A stretch of DNA of 64,000 bases from NCBI RefSeq assembly GCF_003583365.1, contig NZ_QXED01000008.1, positions 62,001 through 126,000 on the forward strand, given 5' to 3'. The stretch is from Fibrisoma montanum (GTDB lineage Bacteria; Bacteroidota; Bacteroidia; Cytophagales; Spirosomataceae). Below the pieces are notes generated by a model. It saw nothing but the letters and a program-made list of their open reading frames with translations. It searched no databases and was not told the origin of the DNA. Within the stretch, counting starts at the first letter, position 1. Every line of letters begins with the position of its first letter. Shown piece by piece: positions 17,162-25,241 of the stretch. A program made the translations under genes and the position numbers.

Positions 17162-18553
17162 TTAGATTGTACTGGATGCAAGCCGATTAGTCAGGACGTT
17201 TGACGGGTTAATGTGCTGCAATCGGCGGAAGAACCGTATCGTCAGTAACACAGCCGCGATGGTCAGTCCCGCCAGCAACCCTATCCAGATACCAACTACG
17301 TCCATGCCCAGCGGAAAGGCAAAGACATAGCTCATCGGCAGCGCTACTCCCCAGTAGGAAAACAACGTAATCAGCGTGGGTACGTTCACATCCGATAAAC
17401 CCCGGAGCGATCCTACGCCCACCACCTGAATCCCGTCGGAGAGCTGGAAGAAGCCGGCCATAATTACCAGCGATGCGGCAAAAGCGGCCACGGTCGCATT
17501 GTCGCGAATGTAAAGGCTCACCAGCCACTCGTTGGCCGTCAGGAACAACAGGGCGCAAAGGCTCATAAAACCCGCCGACAGCACAAACGCAGCGATACCG
17601 GCTCGCCGAATCCCTTCCTGACTACCAATTCCAACGGCTGCACCCACCCGAATGGCAGCCGCCGACGAAATACCGGTAGCCATCATGTAGGTAGTCGATG
17701 CCATGTTGATCGCGATCTGATGAGCCGCCAGCTGCGCTTCACCCAGCCAGCCGACCATGACAACGGCGAGGGAGAAGGTAGCAACCTCAAAGAAAAACGT
17801 CAGGCCGCCAGGAATACCCAGCCGCAAAATCGTCCAAACCTCATCGGTCAGCGGGCGGGTGTCGGTGCTTTTCCGGACGTAATTCCGAAACAGGTCGGAC
17901 CGATAGATATACAGAACCATCGCAACCGCCATGAACACCCGCGAAAGCAACGTAGCCATGGCCGACCCCAGCAGGCCCATGGCCGGAAAAGGCCCAACTC
18001 CTTCAATGAGTACGTAATTAAACAAAGCGTTGAGAACTAGCGCTGATAACGTAATGGCCATTGCCACCCGAGGGTACCGGAGGCCATCGCAAAGCTGACG
18101 AGCGGCTACGAACACCAGCAGCGGTAAGATAGACACCGTGAGCAGAAGCATAAAATCACCGGCGAGTTTTGCGACCTCAGCCGACTGCCCCATCTGATCA
18201 AAATTATACGCGACCACCACGGATATGCCACCCAGCACAACGCTCAACAATACGGCGACCCACAATCCCGCCCGGAACAGGCGGTTGATGGCCCGGCTGT
18301 CGGAACGGCCATGGGCCTGCGACACAAGCGTAGCGACCACCGCCAATCCACCAACTCCAACACATGACACCAGAAACGACAAGGACGTCGCCAGGCCGGC
18401 CGCGCCCAGGGGAACAGCCCCCAGCAACCGCCCAACGAACAAATTATCCGTCACGCCCATCAGCACAACCCCGAGCTGCGCAATCACAATAGGAACGCTC
18501 AGGCGCAAGGTATCGGCAATCTCCGGGCGGTAGATTCGTACAAACTCTTTCAT
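17162..18553 (-). CDS. MATE-family efflux transporter (NorM type)
   Basis: A 463-residue inner-membrane drug/cation antiporter with twelve hydrophobic segments in two MatE repeats. Landmarks are LRLSVPIVIAQLGVVLMGVTDNLFVG at the N-terminus (in parts: VPIVIAQLGVVLMGVTDNLF), GAAGLATSLSF, and FFEVATFSLAVVMVGWLGEAQLAAHQIAIN (EVATFSLAVVMVGWLG, AAHQIAINMAS) opening the second repeat. Substrates are not predictable. It shares a short divergent promoter region with the DUF4290 gene. A second, distinct MATE gene lies at 39854. Confidence 0.93.
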   Translation of the reverse strand: MKEFVRIYRPEIADTLRLSVPIVIAQLGVVLMGVTDNLFVGRLLGAVPLGAAGLATSLSFLVSCVGVGGLAVVATLVSQAHGRSDSRAINRLFRAGLWVAVLLSVVLGGISVVVAYNFDQMGQSAEVAKLAGDFMLLLTVSILPLLVFVAARQLCDGLRYPRVAMAITLSALVLNALFNYVLIEGVGPFPAMGLLGSAMATLLSRVFMAVAMVLYIYRSDLFRNYVRKSTDTRPLTDEVWTILRLGIPGGLTFFFEVATFSLAVVMVGWLGEAQLAAHQIAINMASTTYMMATGISSAAAIRVGAAVGIGSQEGIRRAGIAAFVLSAGFMSLCALLFLTANEWLVSLYIRDNATVAAFAASLVIMAGFFQLSDGIQVVGVGSLRGLSDVNVPTLITLFSYWGVALPMSYVFAFPLGMDVVGIWIGLLAGLTIAAVLLTIRFFRRLQHINPSNVLTNRLASSTI

Positions 18554-18635
18554 GGTGACGTAACGTCAGTTCACGCGCCGGGGGTTCCTGACGACGTTTA
18601 TGGTTAGGTTGAACCGGTTTTCAGTATATTGTGCT

Positions 18636-18643
18636 TACTTTTG
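18636..18643 (+). promoter_or_regulatory. -7 box of the DUF4290-murA unit
   Basis: TACTTTTG lies only 5 bp before the proposed TTG start at 18649. This leaves an untranslated leader of a few bases at most and rules out the GTG at 18631 as the start. Confidence 0.6.
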
Positions 18644-18648
18644 TTTTC

Positions 18649-19452
18649 TTGAACACGAATCCGATACAGCCCTTGAAAGAATACGGCAGTAGTATCCAGA
18701 AGTTAGTTGACAACATGGTCAACATTGAAGACCGGGAAAAGCGCACCCGCTACGCGCACATCCTGGTTGAATTAATGCGGCAGATTCACCCGAACATGAA
18801 AGACGGGCAGGACTACTACAACAAACTGTGGGACGACCTGTACATCATGTCCGGATTCACGCTGGACGTTGATAGTCCTTACCCGCCCCCGTCGCCCGAA
18901 GTTCTGGGCAAGAAGCCGCAGCAGGTGCCTTACAATACACACCAACTGAAATTCAAACACTTTGGCCGGAACGTTGAACTACTGGTAGCCAAGGCGATTT
19001 CGATTGAGGATGTTGACGAGAAACGGGCGTTTGTATCTTACCTCGCGCGGTTGATGAAAACGTTCTATGCGGCCTGGAACAAAGAATCGGTTGAAGACGA
19101 GACAATTTTTCAGAGCCTGGTGGAACTGTCGAACGGCAAACTGGCCGATGAAATACAGGAAATCCGGACCAACGGCTTCGTAGAAGGCACCCCCCGCGAA
19201 CGTACCGGCGATCAGCCTCAGCGGATAGGCGGCAACAACTACCGCAACGAGGGGGGTCAGGGTCAGCGCGGTGGTGGTCAGTCACGTTTCTCCGGCAACT
19301 ACGGCAATAGCCAGAACAATAATTCGCGCAACAATAACCAGCGCAACAACCCCAATGCCAACCAGCGCGGGGGGCGTCGTGAAGGCGGGCCGTACCGGCC
19401 GAACAGCGGAGGGCCGAACCGAAACAACGACCGCAACGGCCGCCGGCGGTAA
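18649..19452 (+). CDS. DUF4290 domain protein with RGG/Asn-rich tail
   Basis: I start at the TTG at 18649, giving MNTNPIQPLKEYG; the longer GTG frame would start upstream of the promoter box. The 267-residue product has a helical DUF4290 domain (about 1-180; IEDREKRTRYAHILVELMRQ, FAYLARLMKTF-like SYLARLMKTFYAAWN). From about residue 185 a disordered tail very rich in Asn, Gly, Gln and Arg follows (GGQGQRGGGQSRFSGNYG, NQRGGRREGGPYRP). RGG-rich tails often bind RNA or phase-separate. The function of DUF4290 is unknown. murA follows 123 bp downstream, likely in one transcript. Confidence 0.88.
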   Translation: MNTNPIQPLKEYGSSIQKLVDNMVNIEDREKRTRYAHILVELMRQIHPNMKDGQDYYNKLWDDLYIMSGFTLDVDSPYPPPSPEVLGKKPQQVPYNTHQLKFKHFGRNVELLVAKAISIEDVDEKRAFVSYLARLMKTFYAAWNKESVEDETIFQSLVELSNGKLADEIQEIRTNGFVEGTPRERTGDQPQRIGGNNYRNEGGQGQRGGGQSRFSGNYGNSQNNNSRNNNQRNNPNANQRGGRREGGPYRPNSGGPNRNNDRNGRRR

Positions 19453-19575
19453 ACAACGTTTATAATTTACAGTTTTCGGTTTTCGCTCCAGCGTATCGGG
19501 CGCTCCGGTTGTTAGCAGAACACGCTTCAGCCCACACCAGAAAACAGTAGACTAACTGAAAACTTTAATTTTTTA

Positions 19576-20874
19576 ATGGCTTCATTTAAAATTACGGGTG
19601 GGCGTACGCTCAAGGGAGAACTAATTCCGCAAGGCGCTAAAAACGAGGCACTTCAGATTCTTTGCGCCGTTTTGCTCACGAAAGAACCCGTCACCATCCA
19701 TAACATTCCGAACATCCGCGACGTCAACCAGTTGATTGATCTGCTGGGCGACCTGGGCGTATGGGTTACTAAAATTGGTGAGTCGTCGTACCGCTTCGTG
19801 GCCAGCGACGTAAACCTTGATTACCTCGATAGCGAAGCTTATCAGCGGAAGGCGGCTGCTCTGCGTGGCTCAGTTATGCTGTTGGGTCCTATGCTGGCCC
19901 GCTTTAAGAAAGGGCGGATTCCACGGCCCGGTGGTGATAAGATCGGCCGTCGGCGGCTGGATACCCACTTTCTCGGCTTCGAAAAACTGGGCGCAAAATT
20001 CCACTACGACGGCGATTTCTACCGCGTTGAAGGCGACCACCTGAAAGGCGTGTACATGCTGCTGGACGAAGCGTCGGTAACGGGTACGGCTAACGTCCTG
20101 ATGGCTGCTGTTATGGCCGAGGGCACCACCACCATTTACAATGCCGCCTGCGAGCCGTATCTGCAACAGTTGAGTAAGATGCTGAACAGCATGGGGGCCA
20201 ACATTTCTGGCGTTGGTTCCAACCTGCTCACCATTGAAGGCGTGTCGGAACTGCACGGTACGGAACACACGATGCTGCCCGATATGATCGAAATTGGCTC
20301 GTTTATCGGCATGGCCGCGATGACGCAGTCGGAGATTACAATTAAAAACTGCCAGATTCCGCAGTTGGGCATTATTCCCGATACGTTCCGGCGGCTGGGT
20401 ATCCAGATGGAATTCCGGGGCGATGATATTTACATTCCGGCGCAGGAACGCTACCAGATCGATACGTTTCTCGACGGCGGGATGATGACCGTATCCGATG
20501 CGCCCTGGCCTGGCTTTACCCCCGACCTACTGAGTATCGTGCTTGTTACGGCCGTACAGGCCAGCGGTACGGTCTTGATTCACCAGAAAATGTTTGAGAG
20601 CCGGCTGTTCTTTGTGGATAAACTGATCGAAATGGGCGCTCAGATTATTCTCTGCGATCCACACCGGGCCACGGTGGTCGGTCTGAACCGGCAAATGCCG
20701 CTCAAGGGCATCCGGATGGCATCACCCGACATTCGGGCAGGGGTTTCGCTCCTGATTGCAGCCCTGTCGGCTAAAGGCAACAGCATTATCGATAACATTG
20801 AGCAGATTGACCGGGGTTATCAGAACATCGATACTCGGCTGAATGCCATTGGCGCGGAAATTATCCGGTTATAA
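19576..20874 (+). CDS. murA: UDP-N-acetylglucosamine 1-carboxyvinyltransferase (MurA), Asp at the Cys115 position
   Basis: A 432-residue cytoplasmic enzyme that transfers enolpyruvate from PEP to UDP-GlcNAc, the first committed step of peptidoglycan synthesis. It has two inside-out alpha/beta domains, with GRTLKGELIPQGAKNEALQI at the N-terminus (the Lys-Asn pair contacts UDP-GlcNAc) and SPDIRAGVSLLIAALSAKG in the C-terminal half. The active-site loop reads RPGGDKIGRRRLDTH: residue 121 is Asp where E. coli has Cys115. This substitution is known in Mycobacterium and Chlamydia and makes the enzyme insensitive to fosfomycin. Follows the DUF4290 gene; ends at a strong terminator. Confidence 0.97.
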   Translation: MASFKITGGRTLKGELIPQGAKNEALQILCAVLLTKEPVTIHNIPNIRDVNQLIDLLGDLGVWVTKIGESSYRFVASDVNLDYLDSEAYQRKAAALRGSVMLLGPMLARFKKGRIPRPGGDKIGRRRLDTHFLGFEKLGAKFHYDGDFYRVEGDHLKGVYMLLDEASVTGTANVLMAAVMAEGTTTIYNAACEPYLQQLSKMLNSMGANISGVGSNLLTIEGVSELHGTEHTMLPDMIEIGSFIGMAAMTQSEITIKNCQIPQLGIIPDTFRRLGIQMEFRGDDIYIPAQERYQIDTFLDGGMMTVSDAPWPGFTPDLLSIVLVTAVQASGTVLIHQKMFESRLFFVDKLIEMGAQIILCDPHRATVVGLNRQMPLKGIRMASPDIRAGVSLLIAALSAKGNSIIDNIEQIDRGYQNIDTRLNAIGAEIIRL

Positions 20875-20886
20875 TTTGAATTCTTG

Positions 20887-20928
20887 TCAACGCAAAAAGC
20901 CACGCATTGAGGTGGCTTTTTGCGTTGA
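20887..20928 (+). terminator. Terminator of murA
   Basis: A perfect 17-bp stem (20887-20903 with 20912-20928) closes an 8-base loop, with a GGCTTTTTGCG 3' arm, 13 bp after the murA stop. Confidence 0.92.
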
Positions 20929-20929
20929 T

Positions 20930-21270
20930 ACGTAGTACAGCACCAAGCAGGTAGGCAGCGTGTCGGATATGGTGTTGATTGTCCCATTGTGGTATGTCGA
21001 CGTTGAAGAGATCGTATCAGCCTTCTGAATCAGTGGCCTGGCTGGTTCGTCCAAGTCATACGCAGGCAGCCTGATCCTGAAATTCTTTTCATATATGGTG
21101 CTGGCCCAAAATCACCGATGCTGACCCAGTCTCCATCCTAAGGGTAACATTGTTGCGGTTAACTGGTTGAGGAATGAAAGGAGATGGATGGAGTCCGGTT
21201 TTCGTAGCGTTTACGTAGTACCAATCATACAAATAGCGTACGATATAGTGAAGGCGGCTCGTTAAACCTT
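20930..21270 (-). pseudogene. Possible decayed gene remnant between murA and the DUF305-like gene
   Basis: No intact frame of useful length exists here, but the minus strand reads as protein-like pieces in shifting frames: LHYIVRYLYDWYYVNATKTG and PFIPQPVNRNNVTLRM in one frame, DGDWVSIGDFGPAPYMK in another, and NFRIRLPAYDLDEPARPLIQ then HNGTINTISDTLPTCLVLYY in a third. That suggests the 3' part of a frameshifted gene. There is no start codon or recognisable family. It may equally be chance. Confidence 0.3.
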
Positions 21271-21319
21271 TTTAGCTTTACGCCATCTCACAGATGTATC
21301 ACAAAACTTAGTTTGTTTT

Positions 21320-21982
21320 ATGAAACTTGTCAATAATACCTCCTGCCGCTTAATGGCCGTCGCCCTGCTGTTTACAGCGGGTTTGCTGAATGCCTGTGCC
21401 CAATCCACGACCCTGGCTACCCGGGCCGCTACGGCCGGAGCCAAAGTTGCCGCTGATGACCCTGCCAAAACGCCATTGCTGCAGCCCATGCGGCAGATGA
21501 TGGACAAGATCAAGAAGCTGCAAGCGACGGGCGATCCTGATTTCGATTATGCCTTTCGGGCCAAAGTACACACCCAGGGGGCCATTGACCTGCTGAACCA
21601 GGAAATACAAACCGGCAAAAATGACTCGCTGAAGCAGGCCGCGCAAACCATGCTGACCACGGCTCAGGCCGATATGGCCGCCATAGACGGTATGATCCGC
21701 CAGATTAAACCCACCCGGCCTAACCAGGCGTTTGCCCAGCAACAGAGCCGGAATACGGAGGCAATGGCTTTGAAGATGCAGCAAGGTGGCGCAGAAGATA
21801 AGCTTACAAGTAACTTTGATAAAAATTTTGCGATCCTGTATCAGGAGCACCGGCAGGATGCCATCGATATGGCCAAAACGTATCTGCAATACGGCAACAA
21901 TAGTTCGCTGAAGTCATTTGCGCAACAGCTGGTCACGAAAGCGCAGCAAAACATTGATCAACTTAAGGCGCTGGCAAAGTAA
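21320..21982 (+). CDS. DUF305-like helical lipoprotein
   Basis: A 220-residue lipoprotein; lipobox LNAC with Cys26. The mature part is all helical and carries two related units: PDFDYAFRAKVHTQGAIDLL with SLKQAAQTMLTTAQADMAAI, and NFAILYQEHRQDAIDMAKTY with SLKSFAQQLVTKAQQNIDQL. This repeated ferritin-like pattern (F..H..GAIDM... then a Lys/Gln helix) fits DUF305, although the HH metal pair of canonical members is reduced to single histidines. Function unknown; relatives are linked to metal or stress responses. Its neighbour downstream is also a four-helix-bundle protein. Confidence 0.75.
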   Translation: MKLVNNTSCRLMAVALLFTAGLLNACAQSTTLATRAATAGAKVAADDPAKTPLLQPMRQMMDKIKKLQATGDPDFDYAFRAKVHTQGAIDLLNQEIQTGKNDSLKQAAQTMLTTAQADMAAIDGMIRQIKPTRPNQAFAQQQSRNTEAMALKMQQGGAEDKLTSNFDKNFAILYQEHRQDAIDMAKTYLQYGNNSSLKSFAQQLVTKAQQNIDQLKALAK

Positions 21983-22060
21983 GGTTGATCGAAATTAACG
22001 AACTTGTTTAGGGGGATTGGGTCGAGGTTTATACACTACGTTTATCGGCCTGCGGAACGA

Positions 22061-22110
22061 TCTGATCCGTTAATCTCCACGGCGGTTGCCGTGGAGATTA
22101 ACGGATCAGA
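22061..22110. repeat. Perfect inverted repeat, 23-bp arms
   Basis: Arms 22061-22083 and 22088-22110 are perfectly complementary around a GGTT loop. It lies 79 bp after the DUF305-like stop and 87 bp before the next start. No T-tract follows. Possible terminator, or a mobile palindromic element. Confidence 0.65.
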
Positions 22111-22196
22111 CACGTCGTTAGCTCGAAACTAAACTTTTTGCAAAACATTTACCGAAGGCCGGGGTTCATGTAGTGGTTCACAAACTATCAATTGTT

Positions 22197-22649
22197 ATGA
22201 TCAAGAATCAGGAGATTGTCGACGACCTCAACGAACTGGTCAAGATTAACAACGACCGCATTCAGGGCTACGAGAAAGCGGTAGAAGACAATAAAGACCC
22301 CCAACTGGACGATCTGTTCCGGCACTACGTAATTCAGAGCCAGAACTTCCGCAGCCAGCTGGCCGATCATATTGTTCGTATCGATGGAACAGGTGTAACC
22401 GATGCTACGTCTACGGACCTGACCAGCAAAATTCACCGCGCCTGGATCGACATTAAAGCGGCCGTTACGGGTAAAGACCGTTCAGCCGTTCTGAGTTCGG
22501 TTGAATTTGGCGAAAATGCCGCCATCGAAGCCTACAAGGACGCGATCGAAAAGGATCACATTCCGGCTTACATCAAGGAGGACCTTCAAAAGCAACTGAC
22601 TGAACTTCAGGCCGCCTACGATCGCATCAAAGCCCTGCAACCGGCATAA
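22197..22649 (+). CDS. PA2169-family (DUF2383) four-helix-bundle protein
   Basis: I start at the ATG at 22197; the GTG upstream adds eight residues without support. The 150-residue soluble protein begins MIKNQEIVDDLNELVKINND and has a ferritin-like helical bundle with RIQGYEKAVEDNKDPQLDDL, HRAWIDIKAAVTGKDR and SSVEFGENAAIEAYKDAIEK. This pattern matches PA2169/DUF2383 proteins, which are widespread in biofilm- and stress-adapted bacteria and have no proven activity. Conserved Glu/His positions (E, H around VRHYVIQ-like FRHYVIQSQ) may bind a metal. Confidence 0.85.
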   Translation: MIKNQEIVDDLNELVKINNDRIQGYEKAVEDNKDPQLDDLFRHYVIQSQNFRSQLADHIVRIDGTGVTDATSTDLTSKIHRAWIDIKAAVTGKDRSAVLSSVEFGENAAIEAYKDAIEKDHIPAYIKEDLQKQLTELQAAYDRIKALQPA

Positions 22650-22663
22650 CTGACAAGAAAAAG

Positions 22664-22720
22664 AACGGGAAGAGCGGAGGAAAGATGAACTGGTAGTTCT
22701 TTTTCTCCGCTCTTCCCGTT
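22664..22720. terminator. Purine/pyrimidine hairpin between convergent genes
   Basis: Arms 22664-22679 and 22705-22720 pair perfectly over 16 bp (AACGGGAAGAGCGGAG type). It lies between the PA2169-like stop and the stop of the minus-strand gene at 22738. In composition it resembles the hairpin at 4102-4175. Confidence 0.65.
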
Positions 22721-22737
22721 TGTGCTTTTCTACCCTT

Positions 22738-23082
22738 TTACCTCGACTGGGCGATCCGTGCGGAGGCATCGTCCAGCGTTTCGGCCAATTGACGAAGCTG
22801 AGCAGCGGTGTCATCATCAGCCGTGTCGGCGGCCCGCCGGGTCAGCTTACAGAGTGTGTGCAGCGAACTGGCAATCTGCGGAGCTTTCCCCTCAGCCAGT
22901 GCGCGTTTCAACTGGTACAGTTCATCCGCTACGTCGTCGCGGGTGTCGTATCCTTCGCCGAGTACCTTATTCCATTGCTCAATCAACTCGTTGGCCTGTG
23001 GAGCCAGCGTCGTTACGTCGCCCTGCAGCCCCTGCAACGTGGCTGTTAGTAATTGCTGGGAATCCTGATTTTGTGACGTCAT
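22738..23082 (-). CDS. Hypothetical helical protein
   Basis: A 114-residue acidic, soluble, predominantly helical protein (MTSQNQDSQQLLTATLQGLQ; DDVADELYQLKRALAEGKAP; AAQLRQLAETLDDASARIAQ). Heptad-like spacing suggests a coiled coil or helical bundle. No family recognised. The overlapping plus-strand frames are Arg/Ser/Cys-rich shadows, so this frame is the likely one. It is 58 bp upstream of the hydrolase stop and on the same strand, so cotranscription is unlikely to be with genes downstream of its own hairpin. Confidence 0.6.
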   Translation of the reverse strand: MTSQNQDSQQLLTATLQGLQGDVTTLAPQANELIEQWNKVLGEGYDTRDDVADELYQLKRALAEGKAPQIASSLHTLCKLTRRAADTADDDTAAQLRQLAETLDDASARIAQSR

Positions 23083-23140
23083 GACAGGAAGTGATTTGTT
23101 CTGCTGTAAAACCTGTCCAGCTTTGCATTGTTACGGGATT

Positions 23141-24226
23141 CTACTGTTTGGCAATGAGGGCCTCCCGTTCCCGCTGCATCGCTTCATGGACTGCGCTCAG
23201 AAACAGATCTGGTTCTTCAAAAATGGGGCTGTGTGCCGACTGCAGGAAGGTAACGAGTTGCTTGCGGGGTGCCCGTAACTGGTCAAAATAGCGCCGTGCC
23301 ACTGAATAAGGCGTCTGGTAGTCATGAACACCCTGAAACAGGTAATACGGCACCTGTAGCTCAGGGGCCGCGTCAAGCAAATCCGTAGCTACAACCTGGG
23401 GCCACAGCAGCCGAACCGATTTCTGGGCTCCCAATGCGTAGCGAACCTTATCGGCCAGCGTGTATTCCCGGCACAGCAGAATGCTCCGGATAAATAGTGG
23501 AAAGAAATTAGCCCGGTACATACCTCCACGATACCGCGCCACTACTTCGCGCTGCCAGGTCAGGTAGTCCAGCCAGGCTTCCGGCCGATACGGCGGACGC
23601 CCCTGCTTTTCGAGTCGCCTGACCAGCCGCCCTGCGTTCCGTTCGCGGGCCTGTTGCAGTACCCAGTCGTACGAAATCTGCTCGGCTTCCAGCTGACGGG
23701 CAATCTGGCCGATGCTAAAAAAAGCCCGAAACAGCTCCGGGTATTTTTTAACCGTCAGAACGCCCAGAAACGTCCCCCACGAGTGCGCCATCAGATAAAT
23801 TTTCGACTGGTTGAATCGGCGGATCAGCCAGCGGCTCACCTCAGCGGCATCCTCTACGAACGTATCAACCGTAAACGACTGGTCCAGTTTACCGGCTTCG
23901 TACGACTTAGCTGACCCGCGCTGCTCCCAGTTAACGACTACAAAATCTTTTTCAAGGTCATGCCCCGATAGCAGCGCTAGTTCGGGGAGGCCGGGACCGC
24001 CGTGCAGAAACAGCAATACCGGCTTCGTCTGGTCACGGCCCCGGATCAGCAGCCACTGGGTGCTGCCGTTTATCCCGACGGCCTCCAGTGCGGCAATGCT
24101 GTTCAGTACTGGCTGGCCATCCTGATCGACAATGGGCGCCGTCGTGCCGGGACTGTGCCACCAGACAAAGCCAATAAAGACGAGAATCAACCCGATGACG
24201 ATGATGAACAACCACCCCACTACCAT
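23141..24226 (-). CDS. Alpha/beta hydrolase, proline iminopeptidase-like, membrane anchored
   Basis: I start at 24226, which removes 65 residues that would overlap the upstream aldo/keto reductase gene and look non-coding. The 361-residue protein begins with a membrane helix (MVVGWLFIIVIGLILVFIGF), then an alpha/beta hydrolase fold. The oxyanion motif HGGPG is at 75-79, the nucleophile Ser149 in AHSWGTFLG, and the acid and His are probably in GVHDYQTP and SAHSPIFEEP. HGGPG with NWEQRGSAKS matches the S33 aminopeptidase group. The substrate may be proline-terminated peptides or an ester. Confidence 0.85.
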   Translation of the reverse strand: MVVGWLFIIVIGLILVFIGFVWWHSPGTTAPIVDQDGQPVLNSIAALEAVGINGSTQWLLIRGRDQTKPVLLFLHGGPGLPELALLSGHDLEKDFVVVNWEQRGSAKSYEAGKLDQSFTVDTFVEDAAEVSRWLIRRFNQSKIYLMAHSWGTFLGVLTVKKYPELFRAFFSIGQIARQLEAEQISYDWVLQQARERNAGRLVRRLEKQGRPPYRPEAWLDYLTWQREVVARYRGGMYRANFFPLFIRSILLCREYTLADKVRYALGAQKSVRLLWPQVVATDLLDAAPELQVPYYLFQGVHDYQTPYSVARRYFDQLRAPRKQLVTFLQSAHSPIFEEPDLFLSAVHEAMQREREALIAKQ

Positions 24227-24250
24227 CCTCAAACGTCTTAAAAGCGGTTT

Positions 24251-24275
24251 GAGCCAGGCTGGAACGGCCTGGCTC
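24251..24275 (-). terminator. Hairpin after the aldo/keto reductase gene
   Basis: Arms GAGCCAGGC (24251-24259) and GCCTGGCTC (24267-24275) pair over 9 bp with a 7-base loop. On the minus strand it follows the reductase stop by 11 bp and is followed by a weak T-rich stretch. Confidence 0.6.
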
Positions 24276-24285
24276 AGACGGTTGG

Positions 24286-25152
24286 TTACTTTGGTAAAGG
24301 CAGATCCTGCAGGTCTTCCTCCGTTAGTTTGATTGCCGCGGCCGCGGTGTTCTCTTCCAGGTGTTTCACCGACGACGTACCGGGAATCGGCAGCATCACC
24401 GGCGACGCAGCCAGCAGCCACGCGAGCGCAATCTGGTATTCGGAGGCTCCGTGCCGTTTCGCTACGCGGTGGATAGCCTGCTCCGCTTCCAGGTTGCCAC
24501 CACCCAACGGATACCAGGGAATGAAACCGATGCTATTTTCTTCGCAGTACTTGAGTGTTTCATTCCACTTCTGCTGGCCGAAGCTGTACATGTTCTGCAC
24601 GGTAACGACCTCGAAGTATTCCTCCGCCTGTTTGATCTGATCAACGTCTACTTCGGATAAACCAATGTGCCGGATTTTACCCTGTTGCTGCGCTTCTTTC
24701 AGAAAGCCAAGAAACTCTTCGGCCGGCACTTTATCGTCGAAGCGGTGAAGCTGATACAGGTCAATGTGGTCCACTTTCAGGCGTTTCAGGCTACCGTCAA
24801 GAGCTTCCTCGAGGTGCTTGCGGCTTCCGTCTACGGGCCACTGGTTCGGGCCGGTACGTAGCAGACCTCCTTTTGTACCAATAAGCAGTCCATCCGGATA
24901 CGGGTGCAGGGCTTCAGCAATCAGCTCCTCCGATACGTAGGGGCCGTAGCTATCAGCCGTATCGATAAAGTTAATCCCCAGGTCGAGCGTCCGTTTCAAT
25001 ACCCGGATCGCTTCGTCGTGGTCTTTAGGAGGCCCCCAGATTCCATCCCCGGTGATACGCATGGCTCCGTAGCCCAAGCGATTGATAGTAATGTCTCCGC
25101 CAATAGTGAATGTGCCGGACTGAGTAGCGGGTTGAGCGGTCGTTGGCTGCAT
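24286..25152 (-). CDS. Aldo/keto reductase
   Basis: A 288-residue NADPH-dependent (alpha/beta)8 oxidoreductase for aldehydes or ketones. The catalytic tetrad is visible: Asp64 and Tyr69 in NFIDTADSYG, Lys94 in IGTKGG, His136 in LYQLHRFD. The cofactor-binding C-terminal region shows LPIPGTSSVKHLEENTAAAA. The N-terminal TFTIGGDITINRLGYGAMRI matches the AKR subgroup of YdhF/pyridoxal-reductase-like proteins. Substrate unknown. Alone on the minus strand with its own hairpin terminator. Confidence 0.92.
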   Translation of the reverse strand: MQPTTAQPATQSGTFTIGGDITINRLGYGAMRITGDGIWGPPKDHDEAIRVLKRTLDLGINFIDTADSYGPYVSEELIAEALHPYPDGLLIGTKGGLLRTGPNQWPVDGSRKHLEEALDGSLKRLKVDHIDLYQLHRFDDKVPAEEFLGFLKEAQQQGKIRHIGLSEVDVDQIKQAEEYFEVVTVQNMYSFGQQKWNETLKYCEENSIGFIPWYPLGGGNLEAEQAIHRVAKRHGASEYQIALAWLLAASPVMLPIPGTSSVKHLEENTAAAAIKLTEEDLQDLPLPK

Positions 25153-25241
25153 AAACGATAAATTAATTGTTAATAAATGTTAAGCCGTTGCAACTAGTAT
25201 AGCTGTCCTACTATCTACTGTATAACTTGGGAAACTGTTTT

